Shown: piece after piece, positions 27,001 through 35,460 of the stretch
Layout of the letters: each line of letters opens with the position of its first letter
Numbering within the stretch: the stretch's first letter is position 1
Program-made: the position numbers and the translations under genes
The notes under the pieces: model-generated
Database searches by the model: none
The model's input: the letters and a program-made list of their open reading frames with translations, nothing else
What the model was told of the DNA's origin: nothing
NCBI RefSeq assembly: GCF_015291645.1
Contig: NZ_CP030055.1
Span: forward strand, 7,006,001-7,070,000
Reading direction: 5' to 3'
DNA length: 64,000 nt
Source: Bradyrhizobium sp. CCBAU 53340
GTDB taxonomy: Bacteria > Pseudomonadota > Alphaproteobacteria > Rhizobiales > Xanthobacteraceae

Positions 27001-28583
27001 GGGCTGCGCCCGACAAATGGCGGCCGTCGCTCGCCCTCGTGATCTTCGCGGTGCTCGCAACCGTCGCCGTGCTGCCGCTGGTCGGCCTGTTCTTCTTCCG
27101 CCTCTACGACAACCAGCTGATCCGCCAGACCCAGGCCGAGCTGATCGCCCAGAGCCGCGTGCTGGCGACGATCTATGCGCAGGAGGTCACGGCACGGCTC
27201 GACAGCGGCCTGACGCTCGGCGCCGAGGTACCGCCGAACGTGCTGCCCGATCCGGGCGACCAGATCACGCCGATCCGCCCCGCGCTCGACCTCACCGCCA
27301 ACGATTTGCTGCGACGGCGGCCGGACGCGTTGCCCGCGACTCAGCCACCGCAGCAGGGTTACGTCGAGATCGGCGCAAAGCTGACGCCGATCATCCGCGA
27401 GACGCAGAAGGTGACGCTGGCAGGCTTTCGCATCCTCGATCCCCAGGGCGTCGTGATCGCCGGGCGGCAGGAGGTCGGCCAGTCGCTCGCCCATATCGAG
27501 GAAGTGGCGGACGCGCTGCACGGGCAGTATCGCGCGACGTTGCGCAACCGCGTGCCCGACAAACCGCCGCCGCCGATCTATTCCATCAGCCGCGGGCTTG
27601 GCGTGCACGTGTTCTCGGCCATGCCCGTCATCGTCAATAACCGCGTCGCGGGGGTGATCTACACCACGCGGACGCCGAGCAACATCTTTGACCATCTCTA
27701 CCAGGAGCGGGCCAAGTTCGTGCTGGCGGGGCTTGCGGTGATCCTCGGCACGATCGCGATCGGCCTCGTGTTCTCGCGCACCATCACGCTGCCGATGCGC
27801 GAGCTGATCGAGCGCGCGGCGCGGATCAGAAGCGGCGACCGCGAGGCGTTCCAGCCGCTCAAGCATTATGGCACGCGCGAGTTCGCGCAACTCTCGCACA
27901 GCTTTCTCGGCATGGCCGAGCAGCTCGCGCGGCGCTCCGACTATATCGCGACGTTCTCGGCCCATCTCACCCATGAGCTGAAATCGCCGCTGACCTCGAT
28001 CAAGGGCGCGGCCGAGCTGTTGCAGGATTCGTTTCAAGGCAAGGCCGAGGGCCTGACGCCATCGGAGCAGCGAACCTTCATCGCCAACATCCTGTCCGAC
28101 ACGCAGCGGCTGGAGGCGATGGCGCAGCGGCTGCGGGAGCTCGCCCGCGCCGAAAGCCTGCCGCAGAACGAACGCACCGAGCTCGCCCCCGTCATCGCCG
28201 ATCTCAGGAGCCGGTTTCCGACGAGCTCAATCGAGGCCAGCGGCAACCTCGACCGGGCGATCGGCATGTCCGGCGAGAAGGCGCTGATCGTGCTGTCGCA
28301 TCTCGCCGACAACGCGATGCGGCACAAGGCTGGGACGATCAGGCTGGAGGCGGTGGACGAGCGGACGACGTTGCGCCTGACGGTGAGCAATGACGGCGAG
28401 TCGATCTCGGCGCCGAACCGCGACAGGGTATTTGACGCTTTCTTCACGACCCGGCGCGATCAGGGTGGTACCGGGATGGGGCTCGCGATCGCGCGCGCGG
28501 TGATGGCGAGCCATGGCGGCTCGATCAAGCTCGTGCCGACGGACGCCGGCGCGGCCTTCGAGCTTCAGTTTCCAGTCGCCTAG
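26997..28583 (+). CDS. Sensor histidine kinase, CreC-like
   Basis: 528 residues. One N-terminal helix (LALVIFAVLATVAVLPLVGLFFF, given in part), a ~220-residue periplasmic sensor region, a second helix near 240-262, HAMP (TITLPMRELIERAARIRSGD), the phospho-acceptor histidine in HLTHELKSPLTSIKG, then an HATPase with NAMRHKAG and GGTGMGLAIARAVMASHGG. The ATG overlaps the regulator's stop (ATGA). The ligand is unknown; domain order is close to CreC-type kinases. Confidence 0.9.
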   Translation: MRAAPDKWRPSLALVIFAVLATVAVLPLVGLFFFRLYDNQLIRQTQAELIAQSRVLATIYAQEVTARLDSGLTLGAEVPPNVLPDPGDQITPIRPALDLTANDLLRRRPDALPATQPPQQGYVEIGAKLTPIIRETQKVTLAGFRILDPQGVVIAGRQEVGQSLAHIEEVADALHGQYRATLRNRVPDKPPPPIYSISRGLGVHVFSAMPVIVNNRVAGVIYTTRTPSNIFDHLYQERAKFVLAGLAVILGTIAIGLVFSRTITLPMRELIERAARIRSGDREAFQPLKHYGTREFAQLSHSFLGMAEQLARRSDYIATFSAHLTHELKSPLTSIKGAAELLQDSFQGKAEGLTPSEQRTFIANILSDTQRLEAMAQRLRELARAESLPQNERTELAPVIADLRSRFPTSSIEASGNLDRAIGMSGEKALIVLSHLADNAMRHKAGTIRLEAVDERTTLRLTVSNDGESISAPNRDRVFDAFFTTRRDQGGTGMGLAIARAVMASHGGSIKLVPTDAGAAFELQFPVA

Positions 28584-28720
28584 ATCGCAAACACCCAGGC
28601 GGCGACGATGGTGCCGATGGTAACGAGACCGGCGATGGTCCAGCCGGCAGCATATTCCAGTTCAGGATGACCGGTCGCCCGCATGATCTCTGCCGGGTCG
28701 GCGGTATGCTTCTCTGCCAT
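28580..28720 (-). CDS. 46-residue single-pass membrane protein
   Basis: A short gene convergent with the kinase gene and sharing its last four bases. It encodes MAEKHTADPAEIMRATGHPE, then LEYAAGW, then a hydrophobic helix TIAGLVTIGTIVAAWVFAI ending at the C-terminus. The start has a GAGG-type site eight bases upstream. A soluble N-terminus with one C-terminal helix suggests a small tail-anchored membrane protein. No family recognised. Confidence 0.6.
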   Translation of the reverse strand: MAEKHTADPAEIMRATGHPELEYAAGWTIAGLVTIGTIVAAWVFAI

Positions 28721-28994
28721 GACAGCCTCGCACGTTGTTCCCCGTGTCATGGATAAGTCGCACCAGCCGCCTTAAGGTTCCGTCACGGACGCGCGAGCGA
28801 CGAAAAAGTCGAAAACAACCCCATGCACAGTAGAACGGCCGCCCTGGCATAAGGCGGGGGTCGCGCCGCACAACCATTTGACGTTGCGCGGCAAACCAGC
28901 CGTCCTGCGCGATCGCCACGCAACCTGTCTCTTGCGCCGCAAAAATCCGATGGCGTGCTAGAGTTGATCCCACGCCACATGGCAGGAGGGAAGC

Positions 28995-29408
28995 ATGGCC
29001 GACGACAAGACCAAGCGGAGCGGACTGGACCGCAAGCTGATTGCGCTCACCGAGACATACGAGGTCGCCTACTGGTCGAAGAAATTCAAGGTGACGCCGG
29101 CCAAGCTGAAATACGCCGTCAAGAAGGTCGGCCATTCCGCACGCAAGGTCGAGGACTACATCAAGCTTCAGAAGCACCGCGCCGCCGACAAGAGCCGGAT
29201 CGCACTGAGCGAAGCCTATGAGGTCCGCTACTGGTCGAAGAAGTTCAAGATCACGCCGGCGAGGCTGAAGGCCGCCGTCGCCGCCGCCGGTCATTCCGCC
29301 AAGAAGGTCGAAGCATATCTGACCGCCCGGAAGACGGCGAAGAAGAAGAAGGCAGCGAAGAAGACTGCAAAGAAGAAGACGTCCGCTTCGCGGAAGAAAG
29401 CCGCCTGA
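28995..29408 (+). CDS. Tandem DUF3606 protein with histone-H1-like tail
   Basis: 137 residues. Two repeats of the DUF3606 pattern: residues ~14-60 (TYEVAYWSKKFKVTPAKLK...VGHSARKVEDYI) and ~68-112 (AYEVRYWSKKFKITPARLK...AGHSAKKVEAYL), then a tail of about 25 residues made almost only of Lys, Ala, Thr and Ser. The tail looks like histone H1/Hc1-type DNA-binding tails. Strong GGAGGGAAG site. Probably a small nucleoid-associated or DNA-binding protein; inference. Confidence 0.85.
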   Translation: MADDKTKRSGLDRKLIALTETYEVAYWSKKFKVTPAKLKYAVKKVGHSARKVEDYIKLQKHRAADKSRIALSEAYEVRYWSKKFKITPARLKAAVAAAGHSAKKVEAYLTARKTAKKKKAAKKTAKKKTSASRKKAA

Positions 29409-29772
29409 CACCTCGGACACCTATCCAACCAGCGCGACACATCCGCCGGCGTGCAACGCGCGCGCATGCACGCGCGACGATTGCGATGAGCCAACTACGT
29501 CAGATCGATTGGCTCATCGCTAAGGCGTGGCTTCCGATAAGCTGACGCAATTGTGAGACGCGCACGACGCGATCGGCTTTGCCGCATCAGCATCCCGCTG
29601 CTAGGATGCATCGCGTCGTTTTACTATTTTAGGTTTGATCTATTTCATGCCGGCTTTTTCGGCCGGCACGCTGCGATCCATTTTCGAACACCTGAACAGT
29701 TTCGAACCAACAGGACCCGCGTCCGCAATCTCACTTTTCCAGCGCGCCACCCCCGTACAAGGAGGAAATACT
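29409..29772. other. Gene-free gap with inverted repeats
   Basis: 364 bases without a supported gene. It holds a perfect 11-base inverted repeat (CGATGAGCCAA at 29484-29494, its complement at 29509-29519), a likely 3' hairpin of the DUF3606 gene, and a GCCGG/CCGGC hairpin with a T-rich loop near 29650. The promoter of the S53 peptidase must lie in the AT-richer part after 29600. Confidence 0.6.
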
Positions 29773-31422
29773 ATGTCCCCTAGTGCAACACCCCGCATGG
29801 TCGAACTTCCCAACAGCGTCCATCAACTGCCGACAGGCTCGAAGGCGATGCGCCGAACCAACGGCCAGCGCTGGATCGAGCTGACGCTCGGCGTCAAGCG
29901 ATCCGCCGACCTGCCAGACCTGTCGGAGCTCGACAACAAGCTCCCGAAGGCGCGCAAATACATGACGCGCGAGCAGCTCGCGAGCCAATACGGCTCCGAC
30001 CCCAAGGCCATCAAGTCGATCGAGGATTTCGCCAAGGCGCATAAGCTCGTCGTCACCCGCAACGAGCCCGCTGCCGCGCGGCTCGGAATCGCCGGAACAG
30101 TCGACGACGTCAGCGACGCCTTCGGCGTCACGCTGTTCGACTATTCCCATCCGAAGCTCGGCGACTTCCACGCCCGCACCGGCCCGGTGCATGTCCCGGC
30201 TGAAGTTGGCGATGCCATCACCGGCGTATTCGGCCTCAACAACCATCGTGTGCTCCACCGCTCACGTCATTCGGCGACCAGCGCGAAGCCGGATTTCGCA
30301 AGCTCGGTGCGGCACTGGTTCGTTCCGACCGAGCTCGGCGCCATCTACGGCTTCCCCAAGGTCGATGCCAGCAAGCAATGCATCGGTCTGCTCGAGTTCG
30401 GCGGCGGCGTGGAGACACCCGATGTCGCGGCCTATTTCGCCAAGATCGGCGTTCCCGCGCCGGAGGTTGCCGTCATCGCGATCGACGGCGTCTCGACCGA
30501 CCCGGCCGGCGATCCTGAATCGACCGGTGAAGTGATGCTTGATGTCGACGTCGCCGGCGCGCTCGGCGGCGGCGCCAGGATCGCCACCTATTTCTCGACG
30601 TTTGACGAGAAGGGTCTGGTCGATTGTCTCGCCAAGGTCGTCAGCGATTCCGTCAATGATCCCTCCGTCGTCTCGATCAGCTGGGGCTGGGACGAGAACC
30701 AGGCCTTCAACAACAGCGGCGTGATCTGGTCACCGGCGGCGATCGACCATTGCAACCATAGCTTCCTTGCGGCCGCCCATCTCGGCATCACCTTCTGCGT
30801 CTCGACCGGCGATGACGGCTCGGAAGCGCAGATGCAGGACGGACGGGCGCATGTGAACTTCCCCGCCACCAGCCCCTATGTGCTGGCGGTGGGCGGAACG
30901 ACGCTGCATGCGCGCGCAAACGCCAAGAAGCAGGTGCAGATCACCGAGACCGTCTGGAATGACGGACCAGGCAGCGGCACCGGCGGCGGCGTCAGCGACA
31001 TCACGCCGGTCCCGAGCTGGCAGCAGGGCATCGTGCCGAAGTCGATCAATCCCAGGCATTTTGCGGGACGCGCGATTCCCGACGTCGCGGCCAACGCCGA
31101 TCCGGCCACGGGCTATCTGACGATGTCGGGCGGCAAGCTCGGCATTGTCGGCGGCACCAGCGCCTCCGCGCCGCTCTGGGCGAGCCTGATCGCCCGGATC
31201 AATGCCGCGATCGGCGCACGATCCGGCAATTTCAACGCGCTGCTCTATTCCAAGTTCGGGCCATCAGGCGTACTGCGCGACATCACCGTCGGTAACAACG
31301 ACACCGACGGCCTGCTCGATGGACAATACAAGGCAGGTCCGGGATGGGATGCCTGCACCGGCTGGGGCGTGCCTGACGGCGGCAAGCTGCTCGCGGCGCT
31401 CCAGGGTGGCCCCTCCAGTTAG
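29773..31422 (+). CDS. S53 family serine-carboxyl peptidase (kumamolisin-like)
   Basis: 549 residues: an N-terminal pro-domain (about 1-190, activation segment LGIAGTVDDVSDAFGVTLFDY), then the catalytic domain. The Glu-Asp pair is in STGEVMLDVDVAG (E253, D257) and the nucleophile in GGTSASAPLWASL (S463). The C-terminal calcium site is visible as LRDITVGNND...AGPGWDACTGWG. Start ATG after AAGGAGGAAA, an ideal site. No signal peptide is evident, which is unusual for an acid protease normally secreted. Confidence 0.92.
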   Translation: MSPSATPRMVELPNSVHQLPTGSKAMRRTNGQRWIELTLGVKRSADLPDLSELDNKLPKARKYMTREQLASQYGSDPKAIKSIEDFAKAHKLVVTRNEPAAARLGIAGTVDDVSDAFGVTLFDYSHPKLGDFHARTGPVHVPAEVGDAITGVFGLNNHRVLHRSRHSATSAKPDFASSVRHWFVPTELGAIYGFPKVDASKQCIGLLEFGGGVETPDVAAYFAKIGVPAPEVAVIAIDGVSTDPAGDPESTGEVMLDVDVAGALGGGARIATYFSTFDEKGLVDCLAKVVSDSVNDPSVVSISWGWDENQAFNNSGVIWSPAAIDHCNHSFLAAAHLGITFCVSTGDDGSEAQMQDGRAHVNFPATSPYVLAVGGTTLHARANAKKQVQITETVWNDGPGSGTGGGVSDITPVPSWQQGIVPKSINPRHFAGRAIPDVAANADPATGYLTMSGGKLGIVGGTSASAPLWASLIARINAAIGARSGNFNALLYSKFGPSGVLRDITVGNNDTDGLLDGQYKAGPGWDACTGWGVPDGGKLLAALQGGPSS

Positions 31423-31433
31423 CCAATACGGCC

Positions 31434-31465
31434 TGGTGCAGGCAGGCGATCGCCTGCCTGCACCA
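31434..31465. terminator. Perfect 32-base palindrome after the S53 gene
   Basis: Arms of 16 bases (left arm TGGTGCAGGCAGGCGA) meet without a spacer, 11 bases after the peptidase stop codon. There is no T-run. It is probably a transcription stop or mRNA-end hairpin; a protein-binding site is also possible. Confidence 0.55.
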
Positions 31466-31591
31466 GATCTCGATGCCTGGCCACGTGGGTACGCTTTCAG
31501 AAGACGTTGCGTGCCGCGCTAGCTATGGCGGCGGACATGATAGATCGGCTAGGTTGCTTGGGGACCTTGTGGAGAGAATAAGCAGGTAAAA

Positions 31592-31798
31592 ATGCCAAGG
31601 CCGATGAAAGTCAAAGTGTTTATGGACACCAGCGCAAGCACCATTGAGGGACAGATCAATGCTTGGTTGGATCAGTTAGGTTCGGCAACGATCATCAAAA
31701 CGGAAACGGTCGCTACTCACGTGGCTGAAAAGCCAAATGACGGGACCCATCCCTGCATCGTCGTAACCGTGTGGTATGAGCCGCCGCCTTCGAATTAG
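31592..31798 (+). CDS. Small conserved-looking protein, unknown function
   Basis: 68 residues, MPRPMKVKVFMDTSASTIEG at the start and a C-terminal beta-like PCIVVTVWYEPP. Alternating hydrophobic patterns suggest a small alpha/beta domain. It has an AGCAGGTAAAA ribosome-binding site. GC content is lower than its neighbours. Not a family I recognise. Confidence 0.6.
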   Translation: MPRPMKVKVFMDTSASTIEGQINAWLDQLGSATIIKTETVATHVAEKPNDGTHPCIVVTVWYEPPPSN

Positions 31799-31915
31799 GA
31801 CACTACCGCGGCCTCCGCGCTCGCCTCTCCCTAAAGTTGTGATCTATTGTTGCTGCTGACGGCCAGCCAATTGCGGCCGGCGACGACCGCGGTGATTTTT
31901 CGAAAGGCATTTTCG

Positions 31916-33484
31916 ATGCGTTCGCTTTTTGCGCGGCTGCACCGGCGTTACGGGCCCAAGATTTCGGGCGCCGAGCATCAAAGTCGGGTCAAGGATAAGC
32001 TCGCCAGTCAACCCACCCTGCCCGCCCTCGCCCCGCGGGCGATGCGCCTTGCCGCCGAACGGCGCCCGAAAGTGGCCATTGTCGGCGGCGGCTTCAGTGG
32101 CCTGATGGCGGCCTCCGAGCTCGTCGCGCACTGCGACGTCACGCTGTTCGAAGCTCGCGACCGTTTCGGCGGCCGGGTCTGGAGCAAGAAAAAGCCGAGC
32201 GGCATCGTCGAGGCCGGCGGCGAGCTGATCGGCTACAACCATCCGATCTGGCTGAGCCTTGCCAAGCGCTTCGAGCTCGGCCTGTCCGTCATCACCTCGG
32301 ATACCAATTTCGACGCGCTCGATCTCGACATGCCGCTGTTTCTCGACGGCCACAAGCTGTCCGACCGCGAGATGAAGCTCATCTATCACGAGATGGACCA
32401 TGCCTTCGGCAAGATCAGCCGCCACGCGCGGAAGGTCGATCCCCGAAGACCCTGGCGCGCCAGGCACGCGAAGAAGCTCGACAGCAAGTCGATCGCCAAA
32501 TGGATCGCCGGTCTCAACTGCTCGAAGCTGACCAGGCTCGCCATCGAGCAGCAGTTCTCCAATGACGCCGGCCAGCCGACCAACAGGCAGAGCTTCCTTG
32601 CCAATCTCGCCGTCATCGCGGGCGGGCGCCTGAAAAAGCAGGACGATGCTGTCTTCACGCAGACCGAGACGTTGCGCTGCGCCGAAGGCAATCAGGAGCT
32701 CGCCATTCGCCTGGCGCGCGAGGTCAGGAGCAAGGGCGGCCAGACCGTTCTGTCGGCACCCGTCCGCGCCATCCGCATCGAAGCTGAAGGCGTCACCCTG
32801 GAGTTCGGCAAGGGCCGCCGCCCCTTCGCGGCCGACTATGTCGTGCTGGCCATTCCTCCGAGCCTGTGGCCGGACGCGCCCGGCGCGAAGATCGCGATCA
32901 AGCCCAGATTGCCGCGCGACTACTACATCTCGATGGGAACGGCGGTGAAGTATCTCAGCCCATTGAAGAAGCGGTTCTGGATCGGCGAGGGTCTGGCACC
33001 AAGCTCGACGTCCAGCCAGTTCGGCGTCACCTGGGAAGGAACCGACAACCAGATCGGACCGCCAAGCCGTCCGGTCGAGCTCAGCCTGTTTGCCGGCAGC
33101 GGCGCGGCGAAGAATGCACTCAAACACTACAAGCCCGGGGACCAGAGTGCGGTTGACGCTTTCTATGCAAAGCGGATCAGCGAGGTCTACGAGGGCTACG
33201 GCGAATATCTGGCCGGCGAGCCCGAGTTCATGGCCTGGCCGAAGGACGAATGGACTGCCGCGGGCTATTCCTGTCCCGCCCCCGGCGAGATCTGCCGCGC
33301 CGGGCCGCTGCTGGAGAAGGGCTTCAGGGATCGCCTGTTCTTTGCCGGCGAGCACACCTGCTTTGCGTATTTCGGCTACATGGAAGGCGCGCTTGAATCA
33401 GGTAGGACAGCGGCGGCGGCGATCATCCGAGCCGTGGCGGCTTCTGCCGCAGGCGCGGCGAGCACCCGCAAGCCGAAGCCATGA
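31916..33484 (+). CDS. FAD-dependent amine oxidase family protein
   Basis: 522 residues. FAD-binding Rossmann motif VAIVGGGFSGLMAASEL near residues 52-68, then FEARDRFGGRVWS, and the C-terminal FAD segment LFFAGEHTCFAYFGYMEGALESGRTAA, all standard for flavin monoamine oxidases. An N-terminal basic extension of ~50 residues precedes the domain and is not a clear signal peptide. ATG at 31916 is preferred; the open frame begins at 31847. The amine substrate is unknown. Confidence 0.9.
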   Translation: MRSLFARLHRRYGPKISGAEHQSRVKDKLASQPTLPALAPRAMRLAAERRPKVAIVGGGFSGLMAASELVAHCDVTLFEARDRFGGRVWSKKKPSGIVEAGGELIGYNHPIWLSLAKRFELGLSVITSDTNFDALDLDMPLFLDGHKLSDREMKLIYHEMDHAFGKISRHARKVDPRRPWRARHAKKLDSKSIAKWIAGLNCSKLTRLAIEQQFSNDAGQPTNRQSFLANLAVIAGGRLKKQDDAVFTQTETLRCAEGNQELAIRLAREVRSKGGQTVLSAPVRAIRIEAEGVTLEFGKGRRPFAADYVVLAIPPSLWPDAPGAKIAIKPRLPRDYYISMGTAVKYLSPLKKRFWIGEGLAPSSTSSQFGVTWEGTDNQIGPPSRPVELSLFAGSGAAKNALKHYKPGDQSAVDAFYAKRISEVYEGYGEYLAGEPEFMAWPKDEWTAAGYSCPAPGEICRAGPLLEKGFRDRLFFAGEHTCFAYFGYMEGALESGRTAAAAIIRAVAASAAGAASTRKPKP

Positions 33485-33497
33485 CGAGGGAGGAGCA

Positions 33498-33998
33498 ATG
33501 CCAATGAAATTCCCGATCTCAGCCTCCATCACCTGCGCGCTCGCCTTTGCCGCATCCGGCATCGCCGCCGCCTCCGACGCGGCGCCCTCCAAAATCTCGG
33601 GCACCACCGCGCTGGCGCTGGCAGGCGTGATCGCGCCGTTGTCGCCGGTGTTGTCCGGCGCCGAGAAGAAGGCGGTGGCGATGTTGTTCGCTGCCAACGC
33701 CGACATTCCCTACAAGAAGCCGATCGTGGTGACCGCAGACCGGATCGTCTGCCGCACCAGCAATGTCGACATCACCTTGCGCAATTGCGAGGTGACCTTC
33801 GGCAAGAAGGTCAGGACCGTGAACGGTCCCACCGCCAACGAGATCTTCGCGACCGAGGCGCTGGCAGGCATCCCGCCCGATGGTGCGGCGGGATCGAATT
33901 TCGAGAGCCTGAGCAGACTGAGCTGCACCATCGATCCCAACGCCATCAGGCAGAAGGACGGCAGCGGGGCGGATTGCACGTTCCAGCCGGGGAATTGA
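33498..33998 (+). CDS. Secreted protein of unknown function
   Basis: 166 residues with a signal peptide (MPMKFPISASITCALAFAAS, cleaved near GIAAASDA). The mature part has four cysteines (two in VCRTSNVDITLRNCEV, two near the C-terminus) that could make disulfides in the periplasm. It follows the amine oxidase by 13 bases with an AGGAG site, so it is probably co-transcribed. No family recognised. Confidence 0.8.
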   Translation: MPMKFPISASITCALAFAASGIAAASDAAPSKISGTTALALAGVIAPLSPVLSGAEKKAVAMLFAANADIPYKKPIVVTADRIVCRTSNVDITLRNCEVTFGKKVRTVNGPTANEIFATEALAGIPPDGAAGSNFESLSRLSCTIDPNAIRQKDGSGADCTFQPGN

Positions 33999-34131
33999 GC
34001 CGGGTTCAAACGACGCGCCCGGGGTGCCGCGAAATCGCCGCAAGATAAACTGACAAACCAAGTCATAAGGCGAATTGAAAAGACAGGCCGAACCCGCGTT
34101 TCAACATGAGGCGCGCAAGGCCGGCACCAAC

Positions 34132-35067
34132 ATGATGAAGAATTGTCTCGCTTTTATCCTGCTTCTGACCATGGCGGCGGCCGCGGCGCACGGCCCCCGG
34201 CCGGCGCGGCTGACGGCGCCGTCCGATCTGGTCCTGACAGGCCTCACCGATAGCGCCACGACCGCCGGCGGCGTCGCACGGCTGTGCGAGCAGGTCACCT
34301 TTTCGCGCGGCCTGCGTTACGGCGACAGCGAGGCCAATGTGCTCGACGTCGCGACAAGCGAGGCTACCAAGACGGACACGCCGCGGCCGGTGCTGCTGTT
34401 CGTGGCCGGTGACACCTTTACGGGCGATCGCGGCGCGCCGGACCTGTCCCGCGACATCCAGGACGAGGCGATGTGTTTTGCCGCCCGCAACGGCATGATC
34501 GGGGTGCACGTGAATTATCGCCTGGCGCCAACAGCGACCTGGCCGATGGGCGCAACCGACGTGGCGGCGGCGCTGTCCTGGATCCACGGCAATATCGACC
34601 TGTTCAACGGCGATGCCCGCGAGATCGTCGCGGTCGGCTACGGCGCCGGCGCCTTCCATGTCGCAAGCCTGCTGGCGCATCCCGAACTCCAGGCCGACCG
34701 CGCCGACGTCGCCGCCGTGGTGCTGGTCTCAGGCATCTACCGCGCCGGCAAGGATGCTGGCGACAGCGAGAAGGCCTATTTCGGAACCGACGCCAGCCAA
34801 TATGACAAGCGATCAGTCTTTCCCGGCATTCTCAATGTCGACGAGCCGATCGTGCTGGCCTGGGCCGCCAACGATCCGGCGAACCTGATCGCGCAAGGCG
34901 AGACCTTGAAGAAGACGCTGTGCGGCGCCGGCCATTGCCCACGCACCACGCTGCTGCGCAGCCATGACGGCATCGCGGCCGCGTTTGGGCTCGACGGTTC
35001 CGGCGACAGCCTGGCCGAGCCGACGCTGCTGCTGGTGCATCAACTGGAGGCGCGCGGGCTGCCGTAG
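34132..35067 (+). CDS. Alpha/beta-hydrolase-fold protein lacking the catalytic serine
   Basis: 311 residues with a signal peptide (MMKNCLAFILLLTMAAAAAH). The layout follows BD-FAE/carboxylesterases: PVLLFVAGDTFTG, GVHVNYRLAPTATWP, VAVGYGAGAFHVASLLAH and AAVVLVSGIYRAG. The nucleophile elbow, normally G-x-S-x-G, reads G-Y-G-A-G, so serine is replaced by Gly171, and the oxyanion HGG motif is also missing. It is more likely a binding or scaffold protein than an esterase. Confidence 0.8.
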   Translation: MMKNCLAFILLLTMAAAAAHGPRPARLTAPSDLVLTGLTDSATTAGGVARLCEQVTFSRGLRYGDSEANVLDVATSEATKTDTPRPVLLFVAGDTFTGDRGAPDLSRDIQDEAMCFAARNGMIGVHVNYRLAPTATWPMGATDVAAALSWIHGNIDLFNGDAREIVAVGYGAGAFHVASLLAHPELQADRADVAAVVLVSGIYRAGKDAGDSEKAYFGTDASQYDKRSVFPGILNVDEPIVLAWAANDPANLIAQGETLKKTLCGAGHCPRTTLLRSHDGIAAAFGLDGSGDSLAEPTLLLVHQLEARGLP

Positions 35068-35460
35068 GGGAGGCGGCCCCGTAATCGCTGCGCTTGGCAG
35101 GCGACCAATCCCAGCGCAACAACTAGTCCATACCCGTCACCCCCGCGCAATGGCGAAGTCATTGTCGCTGGAGGTGGCCGCTTCTTCAGCGGCCCTCGAA
35201 GGGCGACGGCCCGGGTCTCTCCGCTCGGTTGCAGCGGGGCCGTTCATCCTTCGAGGCTCCTCATGGGACGCGTTGCGTCCCATGCCTCGCATCTCAGGAT
35301 GACGGGGTCAGTGCAACGTTATCGGCCAGACCCGGCACGTCAGCACGCCTGCCGCTTTCATCGGGCCGACAGTCACAGGATTGCCAAACGCTTGACGTAG
35401 ATCAACTCGCCTTGGTGCGATGAGCCGACCTCGTTGGGGGCCAACGACAAGGTGTCGAGC
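35068..35460. other. Gene-free gap containing a repeat
   Basis: 393 bases without a supported coding region. The middle is taken up by a family A palindromic repeat (35191-35305). The last ~100 bases presumably hold the promoter of the binding-protein gene; no clear operator was seen. Confidence 0.55.
35191..35305. repeat. Palindromic intergenic repeat, family A copy 2
   Basis: Shares CCGTTCATCCTTCGAGGCTC and CTCAGGATGACGG with the copy at 48440-48571. The left end is more worn than in the other copies. Confidence 0.7.
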
